Below, one piece after another: positions 1 through 8,319 of a DNA stretch of 64,000 nucleotides. Under the pieces are notes generated by a model. It saw nothing but the letters and a program-made list of their open reading frames with translations, was not told the DNA's origin and did not search any database. Both the position numbers and the translations under genes were made by a program. Source of the DNA: Streptomyces sp. NBC_00461 (GTDB lineage Bacteria; Actinomycetota; Actinomycetes; Streptomycetales; Streptomycetaceae); the NCBI RefSeq assembly GCF_036013935.1, contig NZ_CP107902.1:1550001-1614000 (forward strand), read 5' to 3'. Position 1 is the first letter of the stretch, and every line of letters starts with the position of its first letter.

Positions 1-587
1 GCGCGCACCCAGCGCAGCGCCGCCTGTTGGTCGAGCATGCCGAAGTTGCCGGAGACCCGGTCGTGCGTCTCGCCGTCGAGACCGGCCGTGGCGAGGAAAC
101 CCATCGCGCCGAGGCGGTAGTTGACGGTCACGACGACCGTTCCCGTCTGCCGCGCGAAGGTGTCGGGCACGACGTCCTGACCGGCACCGGCGGTCAGTCC
201 GCCGCCGTGGAACCAGACCAGGACCGACCGCCTGGCAAAGCCGTCGGGGACGTACACGTTCAGGTCCAGGCAGCTCTCGGTGTACGAGGGCTGCTCGTAG
301 CCTGGATCCCAACTCGCGCTCTGTACGCACTTGTTGCCGAAGTCCCGTGCGGAGCGCACCCCGTGCCAGGCCCGGACGGCGTGCGGCGCACGCCAGCGGA
401 GCCTGCCGACCGGCGGCTCGGCGTACGGGATGCCGAGGAACTGCCGTCCCTCGGCGGTGCTTTCGCCGCGTACCCGGCCCGCATCGGTACGGACGACGGG
501 GTCGCCGTGCGCGGCGGCCTGCGCCGGCACCGGGGCGACGAGGACGGCCGCGAGGGCCGTCAGCACGAGGGCGATTCGGCGTATCAC
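1..587 (-). CDS. Secreted type-B carboxylesterase, C-terminal part cut by window edge
   Basis: Only the first 195 residues are inside the window. The protein begins with a Sec signal peptide of about 26 residues (MIRRIALVLTALAAVLVAP, cleavage after AQA). The esterase/lipase fold follows, with the FLGIPYAEPPVGRLRW stretch near residues 48-63 and the oxyanion-hole motif WFHGGG. These are hallmarks of type-B carboxylesterases (alpha/beta-hydrolase family). The GESAG nucleophile lies beyond the edge and cannot be checked. The GTG start at 587 overlaps the TGA of the upstream GH3 gene as GTGA, so the two are probably co-translated. It may deacylate or de-esterify sugars or small esters outside the cell; the substrate is unknown. 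Confidence 0.9.
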   Translation of the reverse strand, partial: MIRRIALVLTALAAVLVAPVPAQAAAHGDPVVRTDAGRVRGESTAEGRQFLGIPYAEPPVGRLRWRAPHAVRAWHGVRSARDFGNKCVQSASWDPGYEQPSYTESCLDLNVYVPDGFARRSVLVWFHGGGLTAGAGQDVVPDTFARQTGTVVVTVNYRLGAMGFLATAGLDGETHDRVSGNFGMLDQQAALRWVR

Positions 588-3049
588 GAGCCCACCTCCA
601 CGTTCGTCCGCAGTCGAAGATCACGCGAGGACGCACCGACCCACACGGGGCGGCGGCCGGTCCCGAGCACCCAGTGATGGCGCCTGGGGTCCCATGAGGA
701 CAGGGTGCGCGCGGCGACGTCCACCTCGACCCGCCGCCGCTCCCCCGCACGCAGGGTCAGCCGCCGGTAGCCTCCCAACACCCGTACCGGCTGGTCGAGT
801 CGGAGCCGGGGCGAGGGTCCGACGTACACCTGCGGCACGGCCACGCCCTCGCGCCGCCCGGTGTTGCGGACGCCGAAGGACACCGCCAGGCCACGCCGCG
901 TCCAGCGCGCCCGCACGTCCTCGTACGAGAAGGAGGTGTACGACAGTCCGTGCCCGAAGGGGAACAGCGGCCGTACGCCCTCGGCGTCGTACCAGCGGTA
1001 GCCGGCGTGGATGCCTTCCGAGTACTCCTCGGTGCCGTCCACGCCCGGGTAGCGGTGGGGGTCGCCGGCCACGGGGTGGTGGTCGTCGTCGGCCGGGAAG
1101 GACTGGGTGAGACGGCCGCCGGGGTCGCGGTCGCCGAACAGGACGGCGGCGGTGGCGGCCGCGCCCTCCTGGCCCGGGTAGTACATCTGGAGCACGGCCC
1201 CGGTGCGCCTCAGCCAGGGCATCGACGTCGAGGACGAGGTGTTGAGGACGACGGTGGTGCGCGGGTTGGCCGCCGTGACGGCCTCGATCAGCTGCTCCTG
1301 GTGGCCAGGAAGGGCGATCGTGGCCCGGTCCAGGCCCTCGGTCGCGTCCTCGTAGGCGAACAGCACCACGTTCCGCGCGGCCCGTGCGGCGGCGACGGCC
1401 TCGGTGACGTCCCGCGCCCGGGTCGCGCCGGTACTGCGCCGCAGCCGGAAGAGCAGGCCGTCGGCCCCTCCTTGTGCGGTGATCCGCAGCGCATGGGCGC
1501 CCTTGGCGAGCGTCAGGGTCTTGCGGCGCACCGAGAGCCCGTCGGGGGCCGCCGAGACGAGCCCTCCCGTGAAGAACTCGCCGTATCCGGGGGCCTGCGG
1601 GAACAACTCCGTGCCGTCCAGGAGCACCTTGGGGCGTGCCGTGGGCGCGGACGAGAAGTGCAGGACGAGGGTCCACTCGTCGGCGTCGGGGACGGTGAGC
1701 GTTCCGTCGTACGTCCAGACCTTGCCGGCGTCGACCCGGCGGCCCTCGCTGTCGAGGGCGGGGCTCAGCGCGGACGCCGGGATCGCCTTGCCGAACAGGT
1801 CCTCGCCGAGTGCGTAAGTCACTTTCCCGGCACGGGACTTGATGACGTCCAGCGGGCTGTCGGCGTGGTCCGGCACGACGTGCGCGCTCCCGCCGCCGCT
1901 GACGAAGGGCAGGGCGCCGGTCGGGCCGATCACCGCGACGCCGGTGCCCTCGGCCAGGGGCAGGGTGCGGTGCTCGTTGCGCAGCAGGGTGGCGCCCGCC
2001 TCGGCGACCTCCCGGGCCAGGGCCGCGCCGGCCGGTGCGTCGCGCTCCGGGCGCGGCGGCGCGCTGCCGTCGAGCAGCCCGAAGCGGTCCATGACGGCGA
2101 GGATCCGGCGTACGGCACGGTCGACGTACCGCTCGGGCACACTGCCGTTCCGCACGGCCGACTTGAGCGCCGTACCGAAATGGGTGCCGTCGGGCATCTC
2201 CATGTCGAGGCCGGCGGTGATCGCCGCGACGGTGCTGTGCGCGGCGAACCAGTCGGTCATCACCCAGCCCTCGAAGCCCCACTGGTCGCGCAGGATGTCC
2301 GTGAGCAGTGTCTTGTTCTCGCACGCGAACGTGCCGTTGACCTTGTTGTAGGCGCCCATCACCGCGCCGGTGCCGGCCGCGACGGCCGCCTCGAAGCCGC
2401 GCAGTTCGGTCTCGTGCATGGTCTGCTCGTCGACCCGCACGTCGATCGACATGCGGTCCTGCTCCTGGTTGTTCATCGCGTAGTGCTTGACGGTGGCGAT
2501 CAGGCCCTCGTCCTGGATGCCGCCGATCTCCGCGGCGACCAGGTCGGAGGCGAGCAGCGGATCCTCGCTGAAGGTCTCGAAGTTGCGGCCCGCGTACGGG
2601 GTGCGGATGAGGTTGACCATCGGGGAGAGCAGGACGTCCTGACCCAGAGCGCGGCCCTCGCGGCCGATGACCTGTCCGTAGCGGCGGGCCAGGTCGGGGT
2701 CGAAGGCGGAGGCCAGCAGGACGGGGGCGGGCAGGGCGGTGGCGTGCTGGGTGACGCGGACGCCGGCCGGGCCGTCGGCGAGTCGGAGCCGGGGAATGCC
2801 GAGGCGCTCGACCGGGGGGACGTAGCCCGCCTGGCCGAGCGAGTCCGGGTCGGTGGCGCCGTGCAGGAGGGAGATCTTCTCGTCGAGGGTGAGCCGGGCG
2901 ACGAGGCCTTCGACGCGGGGACCGGCCCCCGCCTCGGGTCTGTCCAGCGCGTGTGCGGGGGGCGTGAGACCGCTGGTGGCCGCCGAGGCGACGGCTATCG
3001 CGCCGCCCAGCAGTCGTAGCGCGGATCTCCGGGAGACAGTGTCGGTCAT
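584..3049 (-). CDS. Exported glycoside hydrolase family 3 beta-glucosidase/beta-xylosidase
   Basis: The 821-residue protein starts with a twin-arginine signal (SRRSALRLLGG, hydrophobic stretch to about residue 35), so it is probably exported folded. The GH3 catalytic barrel follows, with KHYAMNNQEQDR near 188-199 and the nucleophile Asp in GWVMTDW at about 266. A PA14-like insert is visible around residues 400-535, as in many actinobacterial GH3 enzymes, and the C-terminal 70 residues look like the fibronectin-III-like GH3 tail. The expected reaction is removal of terminal beta-linked sugars from oligosaccharides or glycosides. It is coupled by a 4-base overlap to the esterase gene, which suggests joint deglycosylation and de-esterification of plant material. 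Exact sugar specificity cannot be read from the sequence. Confidence 0.93.
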   Translation of the reverse strand: MTDTVSRRSALRLLGGAIAVASAATSGLTPPAHALDRPEAGAGPRVEGLVARLTLDEKISLLHGATDPDSLGQAGYVPPVERLGIPRLRLADGPAGVRVTQHATALPAPVLLASAFDPDLARRYGQVIGREGRALGQDVLLSPMVNLIRTPYAGRNFETFSEDPLLASDLVAAEIGGIQDEGLIATVKHYAMNNQEQDRMSIDVRVDEQTMHETELRGFEAAVAAGTGAVMGAYNKVNGTFACENKTLLTDILRDQWGFEGWVMTDWFAAHSTVAAITAGLDMEMPDGTHFGTALKSAVRNGSVPERYVDRAVRRILAVMDRFGLLDGSAPPRPERDAPAGAALAREVAEAGATLLRNEHRTLPLAEGTGVAVIGPTGALPFVSGGGSAHVVPDHADSPLDVIKSRAGKVTYALGEDLFGKAIPASALSPALDSEGRRVDAGKVWTYDGTLTVPDADEWTLVLHFSSAPTARPKVLLDGTELFPQAPGYGEFFTGGLVSAAPDGLSVRRKTLTLAKGAHALRITAQGGADGLLFRLRRSTGATRARDVTEAVAAARAARNVVLFAYEDATEGLDRATIALPGHQEQLIEAVTAANPRTTVVLNTSSSTSMPWLRRTGAVLQMYYPGQEGAAATAAVLFGDRDPGGRLTQSFPADDDHHPVAGDPHRYPGVDGTEEYSEGIHAGYRWYDAEGVRPLFPFGHGLSYTSFSYEDVRARWTRRGLAVSFGVRNTGRREGVAVPQVYVGPSPRLRLDQPVRVLGGYRRLTLRAGERRRVEVDVAARTLSSWDPRRHHWVLGTGRRPVWVGASSRDLRLRTNVEVGS

Positions 3050-3262
3050 GGGCCGTCACTCCTTCGGTGTGCGGGCACGACGGTGTGCACCGCAGGTGCG
3101 CCCCGGTGTCCCGGTCTGCGTTCGGCATCTGAACGCACCATGCGTCAGGCCGACTTGGCACCCCGGTGGCAGCTACGGGCGCGGCGGGAAAACTAGAACG
3201 GCCAGTGACTCGTGTCAATGAACCGAACAGGAAACGTCCGGATGCCGACAAGAACCGAAGCC

Positions 3263-3287
3263 GGGGCCGCCCGGCCGGGGCGGCCCC
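3263..3287 (-). terminator. GC-rich hairpin after the ricin-domain gene
   Basis: A perfect 10-bp stem (GGGGCCGCCC / GGGCGGCCCC) with a 5-nt loop lies 10 bp past the stop of the leftward gene ending at 3298. There is no T tract, as is usual for Streptomyces terminators. Confidence 0.6.
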
Positions 3288-3297
3288 GCACGACTCC

Positions 3298-5163
3298 CTA
3301 TGAGCCCGACATGTCCGACGTGCCAAACGCGCCAAACGCGCCCGACGTGCCTGGCCTGCCCCACGTGCTCAAGGTGACCGAGGTGGTCGTCGTGACCCTG
3401 TTCGCCACGGAGGTGGCCGCACCCAGGACGTGAGCGGGGAGAGTGCGCACCTCGTCCAGAGGCGCGGGCGGTGCGGAAGGTGTCGTATCGCTGTGGACCT
3501 GCGCGAACCGCTCCTCGTACTGCTCGCCCTGCGCGTCCTCGGACTTCTGCGCCCGGGGCCGGGGCTGGGGCCGGGCGTCGGGCGCCTTCGGCGTACTGCC
3601 GGAAGAGCCCTCCGTCTCCGCGCGACCGCCGTCCCCCGATCCGCCCTTCTTCTCCGTGAGGCCGGGGCCGTCGTCCACGGCTTCCAGCAGCCACCGCTGC
3701 CCGGCGGAACCGTCCCGCGTGCCGACGACGACGTGCGCCCCCTTGCCCGGCGCGACGAGCAGCCCCTTGCCGCCGCGCAGCAGGAGTTCCCCGCGGACCG
3801 TGAGGTCGTAGCGCGCCTCTCCCCCGTGCGCCAGGCAGGAGGCCAGGTCCACCGAGTGTCTTTCGGTGTCGGAGTCGAGGCACAGGGTGGGGTCGACGCC
3901 GCTGCGCAGCAGACCGTCGCCCTGGTACGACCACTGCTGCGACCCGGCGGATGAGCATGCCGCCAGCACGGCCGCGGCACCGGAGTCGGCCCGGCCGCCG
4001 CCGACGTCGAGGCAGAGACCGCTCTCCGCGTTGCGGAGCCTGCCGCGTCCGATCTCGACGGGCTGCCCCACGGAGGCGGGCAACGGGGAGCCGGCCGAGG
4101 ACTCGTCGTCCGCGGAGCGCGACGGCTGCAGCGAGCTGCTGCTCTGTGCCCCCCAGGTGGCCCGGGGGTCGGGGACACCGTTGTCGTCGGACCAGCCCTT
4201 GGTGACGAAGACGGTGGCGAGCAGCGCCGCGGCCGCCACACCGACACCCACGACGACGGCCTTGGTGTGTCGCTGCGTCGGTATCGGGCGGTGTCGTCCG
4301 CCGCTCCCGGGACGTGCGGCGCCGCGCCCAGCCGCCTGGTCTCCGCCGCGGCCGGGGCGGGAGTCGAGATAGCGCCGGGCGCCCCAGCCGAGCACGGTCT
4401 CCGCGAGCAGCACCTCCAGGCCGCCCTCGAAATGGCTGAGCTGTTCGGCGGCGTGACGGCAGTAGCGGCACTCCATCAGGTGCTGCTGGACATCGGGGAG
4501 CAGGGCGCCGCCCCGGCGTATCGGGACGTCGAGGAGACGGTTGTAGAAGCGGCATTCCTTGCCGGGCGCGAGTTCCCGGTGGGCGTGCACACAGCCCACC
4601 CTGAATTGCTCGCGTGCTTGCTCCAGTGCGGCCGACGCGGTGGGCGCGTCCACCCCCAACAGACCAGCCGGTACGGTTATGGGTTCGGCCTCGACCTCGG
4701 TGTGCCACAGCAGGCATTGAGAAGCTCCCGGAAGGGACCGGAATGCCCGCTCGGCGAGTTTGCGCCTTTCCGGTGTCACTGACCGTGCGGCACGCAGTCC
4801 GCGTCCGCCGGTCGGTTTGCGGAGTTCCGGCAGGAGAACGGAAATTCCGTCGTCCGATGCCCACTCCTTGACCGTGTCCCGTACGGCCGCCAGGAGCTGC
4901 GGTCGCAGGGCGCCGCCGGCCGGCCGCCCGAGGATCCGGTGGAACGCCGCGGCAGCGGCCATGTCCGCCGGACTCTCCCCGGAGGCAACGCAGATGACGG
5001 CGTAGTCATACGTCGCCCGCCAATGTCGGGCCAGCAGCAACGCGCCCGCCCGGGCGCCCTCGGCCCCCTGACCCAACTGCGCGACGAGATGGCGGTCGGA
5101 CTCGGCGGGCCCCGAGCCGGGGCGGGGCGGGTACGGCGGACGTGGGGGGTAGGGGGATTGCAC
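3298..5163 (-). CDS. Membrane protein: sigma-like N-terminus, zinc-finger segment, one TM helix, ricin B-lectin domain
   Basis: I choose the GTG at 5163 because GGAAGGA lies about 9 nt upstream; a TTG six codons earlier lacks one. Residues about 20-190 are helical and resemble the region 2 and region 4 layout of ECF sigma factors (ARHWRATYDYAVICV; later AFRSLPGASQCLLWHTEVEAE). A zinc-finger-like HLMECRYCRHAAEQL follows, as in anti-sigma factors. A single hydrophobic helix (VVVGVGVAAAALLATVFV) comes after a charged loop. The C-terminal half carries a ricin-type beta-trefoil with QQW and QRW repeats, predicted outside the cell, then a low-complexity Gly/Ser/Phe tail. The predicted topology is cytoplasmic N-terminus and external lectin. 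Function is unknown; a carbohydrate-sensing surface protein is inference. It looks monocistronic. Confidence 0.8.
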   Translation of the reverse strand: MQSPYPPRPPYPPRPGSGPAESDRHLVAQLGQGAEGARAGALLLARHWRATYDYAVICVASGESPADMAAAAAFHRILGRPAGGALRPQLLAAVRDTVKEWASDDGISVLLPELRKPTGGRGLRAARSVTPERRKLAERAFRSLPGASQCLLWHTEVEAEPITVPAGLLGVDAPTASAALEQAREQFRVGCVHAHRELAPGKECRFYNRLLDVPIRRGGALLPDVQQHLMECRYCRHAAEQLSHFEGGLEVLLAETVLGWGARRYLDSRPGRGGDQAAGRGAARPGSGGRHRPIPTQRHTKAVVVGVGVAAAALLATVFVTKGWSDDNGVPDPRATWGAQSSSSLQPSRSADDESSAGSPLPASVGQPVEIGRGRLRNAESGLCLDVGGGRADSGAAAVLAACSSAGSQQWSYQGDGLLRSGVDPTLCLDSDTERHSVDLASCLAHGGEARYDLTVRGELLLRGGKGLLVAPGKGAHVVVGTRDGSAGQRWLLEAVDDGPGLTEKKGGSGDGGRAETEGSSGSTPKAPDARPQPRPRAQKSEDAQGEQYEERFAQVHSDTTPSAPPAPLDEVRTLPAHVLGAATSVANRVTTTTSVTLSTWGRPGTSGAFGAFGTSDMSGS

Positions 5164-5321
5164 TGAACCATTTCCTTCCAAGCGGCAGGACGGTATGTGC
5201 GGAAAGCGCGTCCATCGGAAAGCAGGTGCCTGATTGGTGCGTACCTATGCCGCGTCAGGTGGTGACCGCTATAGGGCCGCTCACTTTTGCACAATTAGCT
5301 CACGGCAAACAAGGAGTTCGA

Positions 5322-5435
5322 GTGACTCAAGTTCAAAACGCGGAAACTTCAGATAAGTTACCGGCGGTATCCGCACCGGCATTCGAAACAACCATAGGGG
5401 CGACCGTCAAGTTGTGTGCGCCACAGGGTGGTTGA
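5322..5435 (+). CDS. Candidate 37-residue peptide gene with a TTA codon
   Basis: A GTG start follows AAGGAG with 6 nt spacing; the frame runs 37 codons and ends in TGA. The peptide is acidic to neutral, has one Cys near its end (KLCAPQGG) and no hydrophobic signal. Third-position GC is only about half, far below the neighbouring genes. It uses TTA for Leu13, the rarest Streptomyces codon, which makes translation dependent on the bldA tRNA. It sits in an AT-rich gap between the divergent ricin-domain gene and galU. Size and composition would fit a RiPP precursor or small regulatory peptide, but no modification enzyme is adjacent. The coding status is plausible, not proven. Confidence 0.45.
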   Translation: MTQVQNAETSDKLPAVSAPAFETTIGATVKLCAPQGG

Positions 5436-5524
5436 CGCACGAAACCTCCACCGCCGGGCAGCCCGACGGACCCACAGCGAGCTCCGAAGTTTCTCCCGGC
5501 GAACTCTCATGCCCGTCGGCCAGC

Positions 5525-6505
5525 ATGGCCCGCATGATCGCCCCCCACGCTTCCAGCGCTCCGGCTCCCGCGCCCACCCCCACCACCCGCACCGTCCGCA
5601 AGGCCGTCGTCCCGGCCGCCGGGCTCGGCACACGGTTCCTGCCCGCGACCAAGGCCACGCCCAAGGAGATGCTGCCGGTCGTCGACAAGCCGGCCATCCA
5701 GTACGTCGTCGAGGAGGCGGCCGCGGCCGGACTGAACGACGTCCTCATGGTCACCGGCCGGCACAAGCGGGCGATCGAGGACCACTTCGACAACGCCTTC
5801 GAACTGGAGCAGGCGCTCGCGGCCAAGGGAGACGCCGTACGCCTGGACGCCGTACGCGACCCCGCACGGTTGGCCGACATCCACCACATCCGCCAGGGCG
5901 AGCCCCTCGGCCTCGGGCACGCGGTACTTTGCGCCCGCCGCCATGTCGGCAACCAGCCCTTCGCCGTCCTGCTCGGCGACGACCTGATCGACCCGCGCGA
6001 GACCCTGCTCAGCCGGATGCTCGACGTCCGCGACCGGCACGCGGGAAGCGTCGTGGCCCTCATGGAGGTCCCGCCGGAGCAGATCCATCTCTACGGCTGC
6101 GCGGCCGTGGAACAGACCGGGGAGGACGATGTCGTCCGGGTCACCGGCCTCGTGGAGAAGCCGTCGCACCAGGACGCACCCAGCTCGTACGCGGTGATCG
6201 GCCGCTACGTCCTCGACCCGGCCGTCTTCGACACACTGGAACGCACCCCGCCCGGCCGGGGCGGCGAGATCCAACTCACCGACGCACTCCAGGAACTGGC
6301 CGCGGGCGGCACGGTCCACGGAGTCGTCTTCGACGGCCTGCGCTACGACACCGGCGACAAGGCCGACTATCTGCGCACGGTGGTCCGGCTGGCCTGCGAC
6401 CGGGACGACCTGGGCCCCGAATTCGTCGCCTGGCTCAAGGAGTTCGTCGCGGGACTGGACGGCGACACGGTCCCCGGCCGACGGCGCCGGCGACTGGTTG
6501 CCTGA
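5525..6505 (+). CDS. galU: UTP--glucose-1-phosphate uridylyltransferase
   Basis: The enzyme makes UDP-glucose from UTP and glucose 1-phosphate for cell-wall, trehalose and glycan synthesis. The nucleotidyltransferase signature AAGLGTRFLPATKATPKEM is complete near the N-terminus, followed by DKPAIQYVVEEA and the conserved YDTGDKADYL near the end. Length (326 residues) is slightly above the usual 300 because of a Pro/Ala-rich N-terminal extension. ATG 5525 has no strong Shine-Dalgarno; ATG 5534 nine bases on is an equal candidate. The gene stands alone; its TGA lies inside the first unit of a 29-bp tandem repeat. Streptomycetes often carry more than one galU-like gene, so this may be a paralogue of a housekeeping copy. 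Confidence 0.93.
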   Translation: MARMIAPHASSAPAPAPTPTTRTVRKAVVPAAGLGTRFLPATKATPKEMLPVVDKPAIQYVVEEAAAAGLNDVLMVTGRHKRAIEDHFDNAFELEQALAAKGDAVRLDAVRDPARLADIHHIRQGEPLGLGHAVLCARRHVGNQPFAVLLGDDLIDPRETLLSRMLDVRDRHAGSVVALMEVPPEQIHLYGCAAVEQTGEDDVVRVTGLVEKPSHQDAPSSYAVIGRYVLDPAVFDTLERTPPGRGGEIQLTDALQELAAGGTVHGVVFDGLRYDTGDKADYLRTVVRLACDRDDLGPEFVAWLKEFVAGLDGDTVPGRRRRRLVA

Positions 6506-6617
6506 CGGCAGGCCTGGGGCGCGAGGCCGACTGACAGCAGGCCCGGGACTCGGGGCCACCTGACGGAACGCCCGGGGCTCGGGGCTGCCTCACGGCGCCC
6601 AGAGCCCGGGGTCCGGG
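6502..6617. repeat. Four tandem degenerate 29-bp repeats
   Basis: Units begin at 6502, 6531, 6560 and 6589 with CTGACGG, CTGACAG, CTGACGG and CTCACGG, each followed by a C/G-rich core resembling GCCCGGGGCTCGGGGC. The spacing is exactly 29 bp. The first unit contains the galU stop codon. There are no unique spacers, so this is not CRISPR. Confidence 0.7.
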
Positions 6618-6619
6618 GT

Positions 6620-6656
6620 CCGGGGTCCGGGGACGACACTCACCCCCGGACCCCGG
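6620..6656. terminator. Bidirectional terminator between galU and the thioesterase gene
   Basis: A perfect 13-bp stem CCGGGGTCCGGGG pairs with 6644-6656 across an 11-nt loop. It lies between two convergent stop codons (6505 and 6671) and can serve both transcripts. The left arm is itself part of a short GGGGTCC tandem run. Confidence 0.8.
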
Positions 6657-6670
6657 CAACCACATACTCC

Positions 6671-7123
6671 TCAGCCGTGGGGACGCAGCGTCCAGACAAC
6701 CGTCATCTCACCCGTGACGGCGCCGTCGGCGCGGCGGATTTCGATCGCCACCGGGAACTCGGGGCGCTCGCCCGCGTCCAGTTCGGCGACGACGTCGGCG
6801 GCCGGGCGGCCGAGGGTGGCGGTGGCGGTGACCGCCCCCATCGCCAGCTTCCTGTAGGCGATCTCGGCACTCACGGCGAGCGGCACGGCCCGCGCGAGGT
6901 GCTCCCCGAACGCGGCCAGCACGATCGCTCCGCTCGCGGACTCGCCGAGCGTGAACATCGCGCCGGCGTGCGGCCCGCCCACGTGGTTGTGGTAGTCACC
7001 CTGGTCCGGCAGGGCCACCACCGCCTTGTCCGGCGTGGTCTCCAAGAACTCGAGATTCAGGGTCCGGGCCATGGGCACCGTGGCGGCGAGCATCTCACCG
7101 ATCGACATCTGGTCTGCGCTCAT
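6671..7123 (-). CDS. Hotdog-fold thioesterase-like protein (DUF4442/YiiD C-terminal type)
   Basis: The 150-residue protein has the single-domain hotdog layout: HNHVGGPHAGAMFTLGESASG around residues 53-73 corresponds to the central helix and active-site region of PaaI/YiiD-type thioesterases, and VSAEIAYRKLAMG follows as the next strand. Such proteins hydrolyse acyl-CoA thioesters or bind acyl groups; the substrate here is unknown. Start 7123 is chosen because a TAACAT -10 box (7131-7136) lies 7 nt upstream, giving a leaderless mRNA. A longer reading with upstream GTG/ATG codons would place that promoter inside the gene. It is divergent from the PQ-rich membrane protein. Confidence 0.85.
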   Translation of the reverse strand: MSADQMSIGEMLAATVPMARTLNLEFLETTPDKAVVALPDQGDYHNHVGGPHAGAMFTLGESASGAIVLAAFGEHLARAVPLAVSAEIAYRKLAMGAVTATATLGRPAADVVAELDAGERPEFPVAIEIRRADGAVTGEMTVVWTLRPHG

Positions 7124-7130
7124 GACGAAG

Positions 7131-7231
7131 ATGTTACCCATGAGTAGCCCGAAGTGGCCAGATCCATGTGCTGATCGGCACAGCCCTGGCAAGCCACAGT
7201 GACCGAATCGTGTCCCAGGCGGCACTAGGGT
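7131..7231. promoter_or_regulatory. Divergent pair of -10 elements for leaderless transcripts
   Basis: On the minus strand TAACAT (7131-7136) lies 7 nt before the thioesterase ATG at 7123. On the plus strand TAGGGT (7226-7231) lies 8 nt before ATG 7240. Neither start has a Shine-Dalgarno sequence, which agrees with transcription starting at or next to the start codon. Confidence 0.6.
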
Positions 7232-7239
7232 GGCTGCTC

Positions 7240-8262
7240 ATGTGGCCAGGACAGCAGCCGCCCGGGGGCGAGCAGAACCCGCAGGGACAGAACCCGCAAG
7301 CGCAGAACAACCCGTACCAACAATCGGGGTACCAGCAGCCGAACCCGTATCAGCAGCCCGGGTTCCAGCAACCCAACCCCTATGCGCAGCAGCCTCAGTG
7401 GCAGGCTCCGGTACCCGCGGGCTCTCCGCAGCCCTCCCAGGGGGGCGGTGGCGGGAACCGGACGAAGCTCGTCGCGATCGTGGCGGCCGTGGCCGTGGTG
7501 GTGGCCGCCGGTGTGACCGGATTCCTGGTGCTCGGCGGGGAGAAGGACGACAAGGCCGACGGGAGCGGGACCGACGGCAAACCGTCCTCGTCGGCTTCGG
7601 CCTCTGCGGACCCGAGCGCCACGGACTCGTCGGACGACGACCCGCGTGGCGCGGAGACCGAGAAGGCGACGATTCCCGGCTGGAAGCTCGTGGTCAACAC
7701 GAAGTGGGGTATCGCCTTCGACGTGCCCGCGGACTGGGAGGTCCAGAACCCGGGCCTCGGCATCGGCTTCGACTTCCCGGACGACGAGAAGGACAAGGGA
7801 ATCAACATGTCGGGCACCGCGGAGTACAAGTCCAAGTGGTGCACCTCCGACAGCGACAAGGACGGCAGCACCGACGACACCCCGCTGGCCGTCGTGGGCA
7901 CCAAGGGCGCCGACGGCGCCAGGAACACCGACGAGATCGCGGTCAACACTCCCGCGTGGTGGGTCTTCGGCGGCTACACCCAGCCCGACAAGAAGAGCAT
8001 CTCCTTCGACAAGAAGGCCACGCCCTTCAAGACCACTTCGGGCATCCAGGGCAGCATCGCGTGGGCCCAGTCGACCAACACACCGAAGAAGGGCAAGTGC
8101 GTCACCGACGGCAAGGCACTCACCTTCGGCTTCAAGAACTCCGCTGATGACTATGTGTCGTTCAACTTCTTCGGGGCCAAGGGCGTGAAGGACGAGGTCT
8201 CCAAGGCGACCGTCCTCAAGGTTCTCGGCACGGTCCGGCTCCACGGAACCCCGACCGGGTGA
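7240..8262 (+). CDS. PQ-rich single-pass membrane protein, extracellular domain of unknown function
   Basis: The first 70 residues are built of repeated QNPYQQ/QQPNPY units, a cytoplasmic low-complexity region common in Streptomyces membrane proteins. One TM helix follows (LVAIVAAVAVVVAAGVTGFLVL, about residues 78-99), then an acidic Ser/Asp linker and a roughly 200-residue outer domain that begins GWKLVVNTKWGIAFDVPADWEV. I do not recognise that domain; it has two Cys (KWCTSDS and KKGKCVTD) that could pair. Start 7240 is favoured by the TAGGGT box just upstream. The gene is followed by a strong hairpin at 8270-8314. Function is unknown; location at the cell surface is well supported. Confidence 0.85.
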   Translation: MWPGQQPPGGEQNPQGQNPQAQNNPYQQSGYQQPNPYQQPGFQQPNPYAQQPQWQAPVPAGSPQPSQGGGGGNRTKLVAIVAAVAVVVAAGVTGFLVLGGEKDDKADGSGTDGKPSSSASASADPSATDSSDDDPRGAETEKATIPGWKLVVNTKWGIAFDVPADWEVQNPGLGIGFDFPDDEKDKGINMSGTAEYKSKWCTSDSDKDGSTDDTPLAVVGTKGADGARNTDEIAVNTPAWWVFGGYTQPDKKSISFDKKATPFKTTSGIQGSIAWAQSTNTPKKGKCVTDGKALTFGFKNSADDYVSFNFFGAKGVKDEVSKATVLKVLGTVRLHGTPTG

Positions 8263-8269
8263 CCGACCA

Positions 8270-8314
8270 CAGGGCGTTGTGATCCACCTCGGCGAGGCGG
8301 GTCACAACGCCCTG
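8270..8314. terminator. Bidirectional hairpin terminator
   Basis: A perfect 13-bp stem CAGGGCGTTGTGA / TCACAACGCCCTG (8270-8282 and 8302-8314) surrounds an inner CCTCGGCGAGG hairpin. It sits between the convergent genes ending at 8262 and 8320. Confidence 0.88.
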
Positions 8315-8319
8315 GAACA

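Noticed and set aside
950..3019. Long rightward open frame opposite the GH3 gene
   Set aside because: It is antisense to a clear GH3 gene; in high-GC DNA the opposite strand stays open by codon bias. The translation has no recognisable domain.
6502..6617. Regular repeats that might be a CRISPR array
   Set aside because: The units are contiguous, with no unique spacers, and there are no cas genes.
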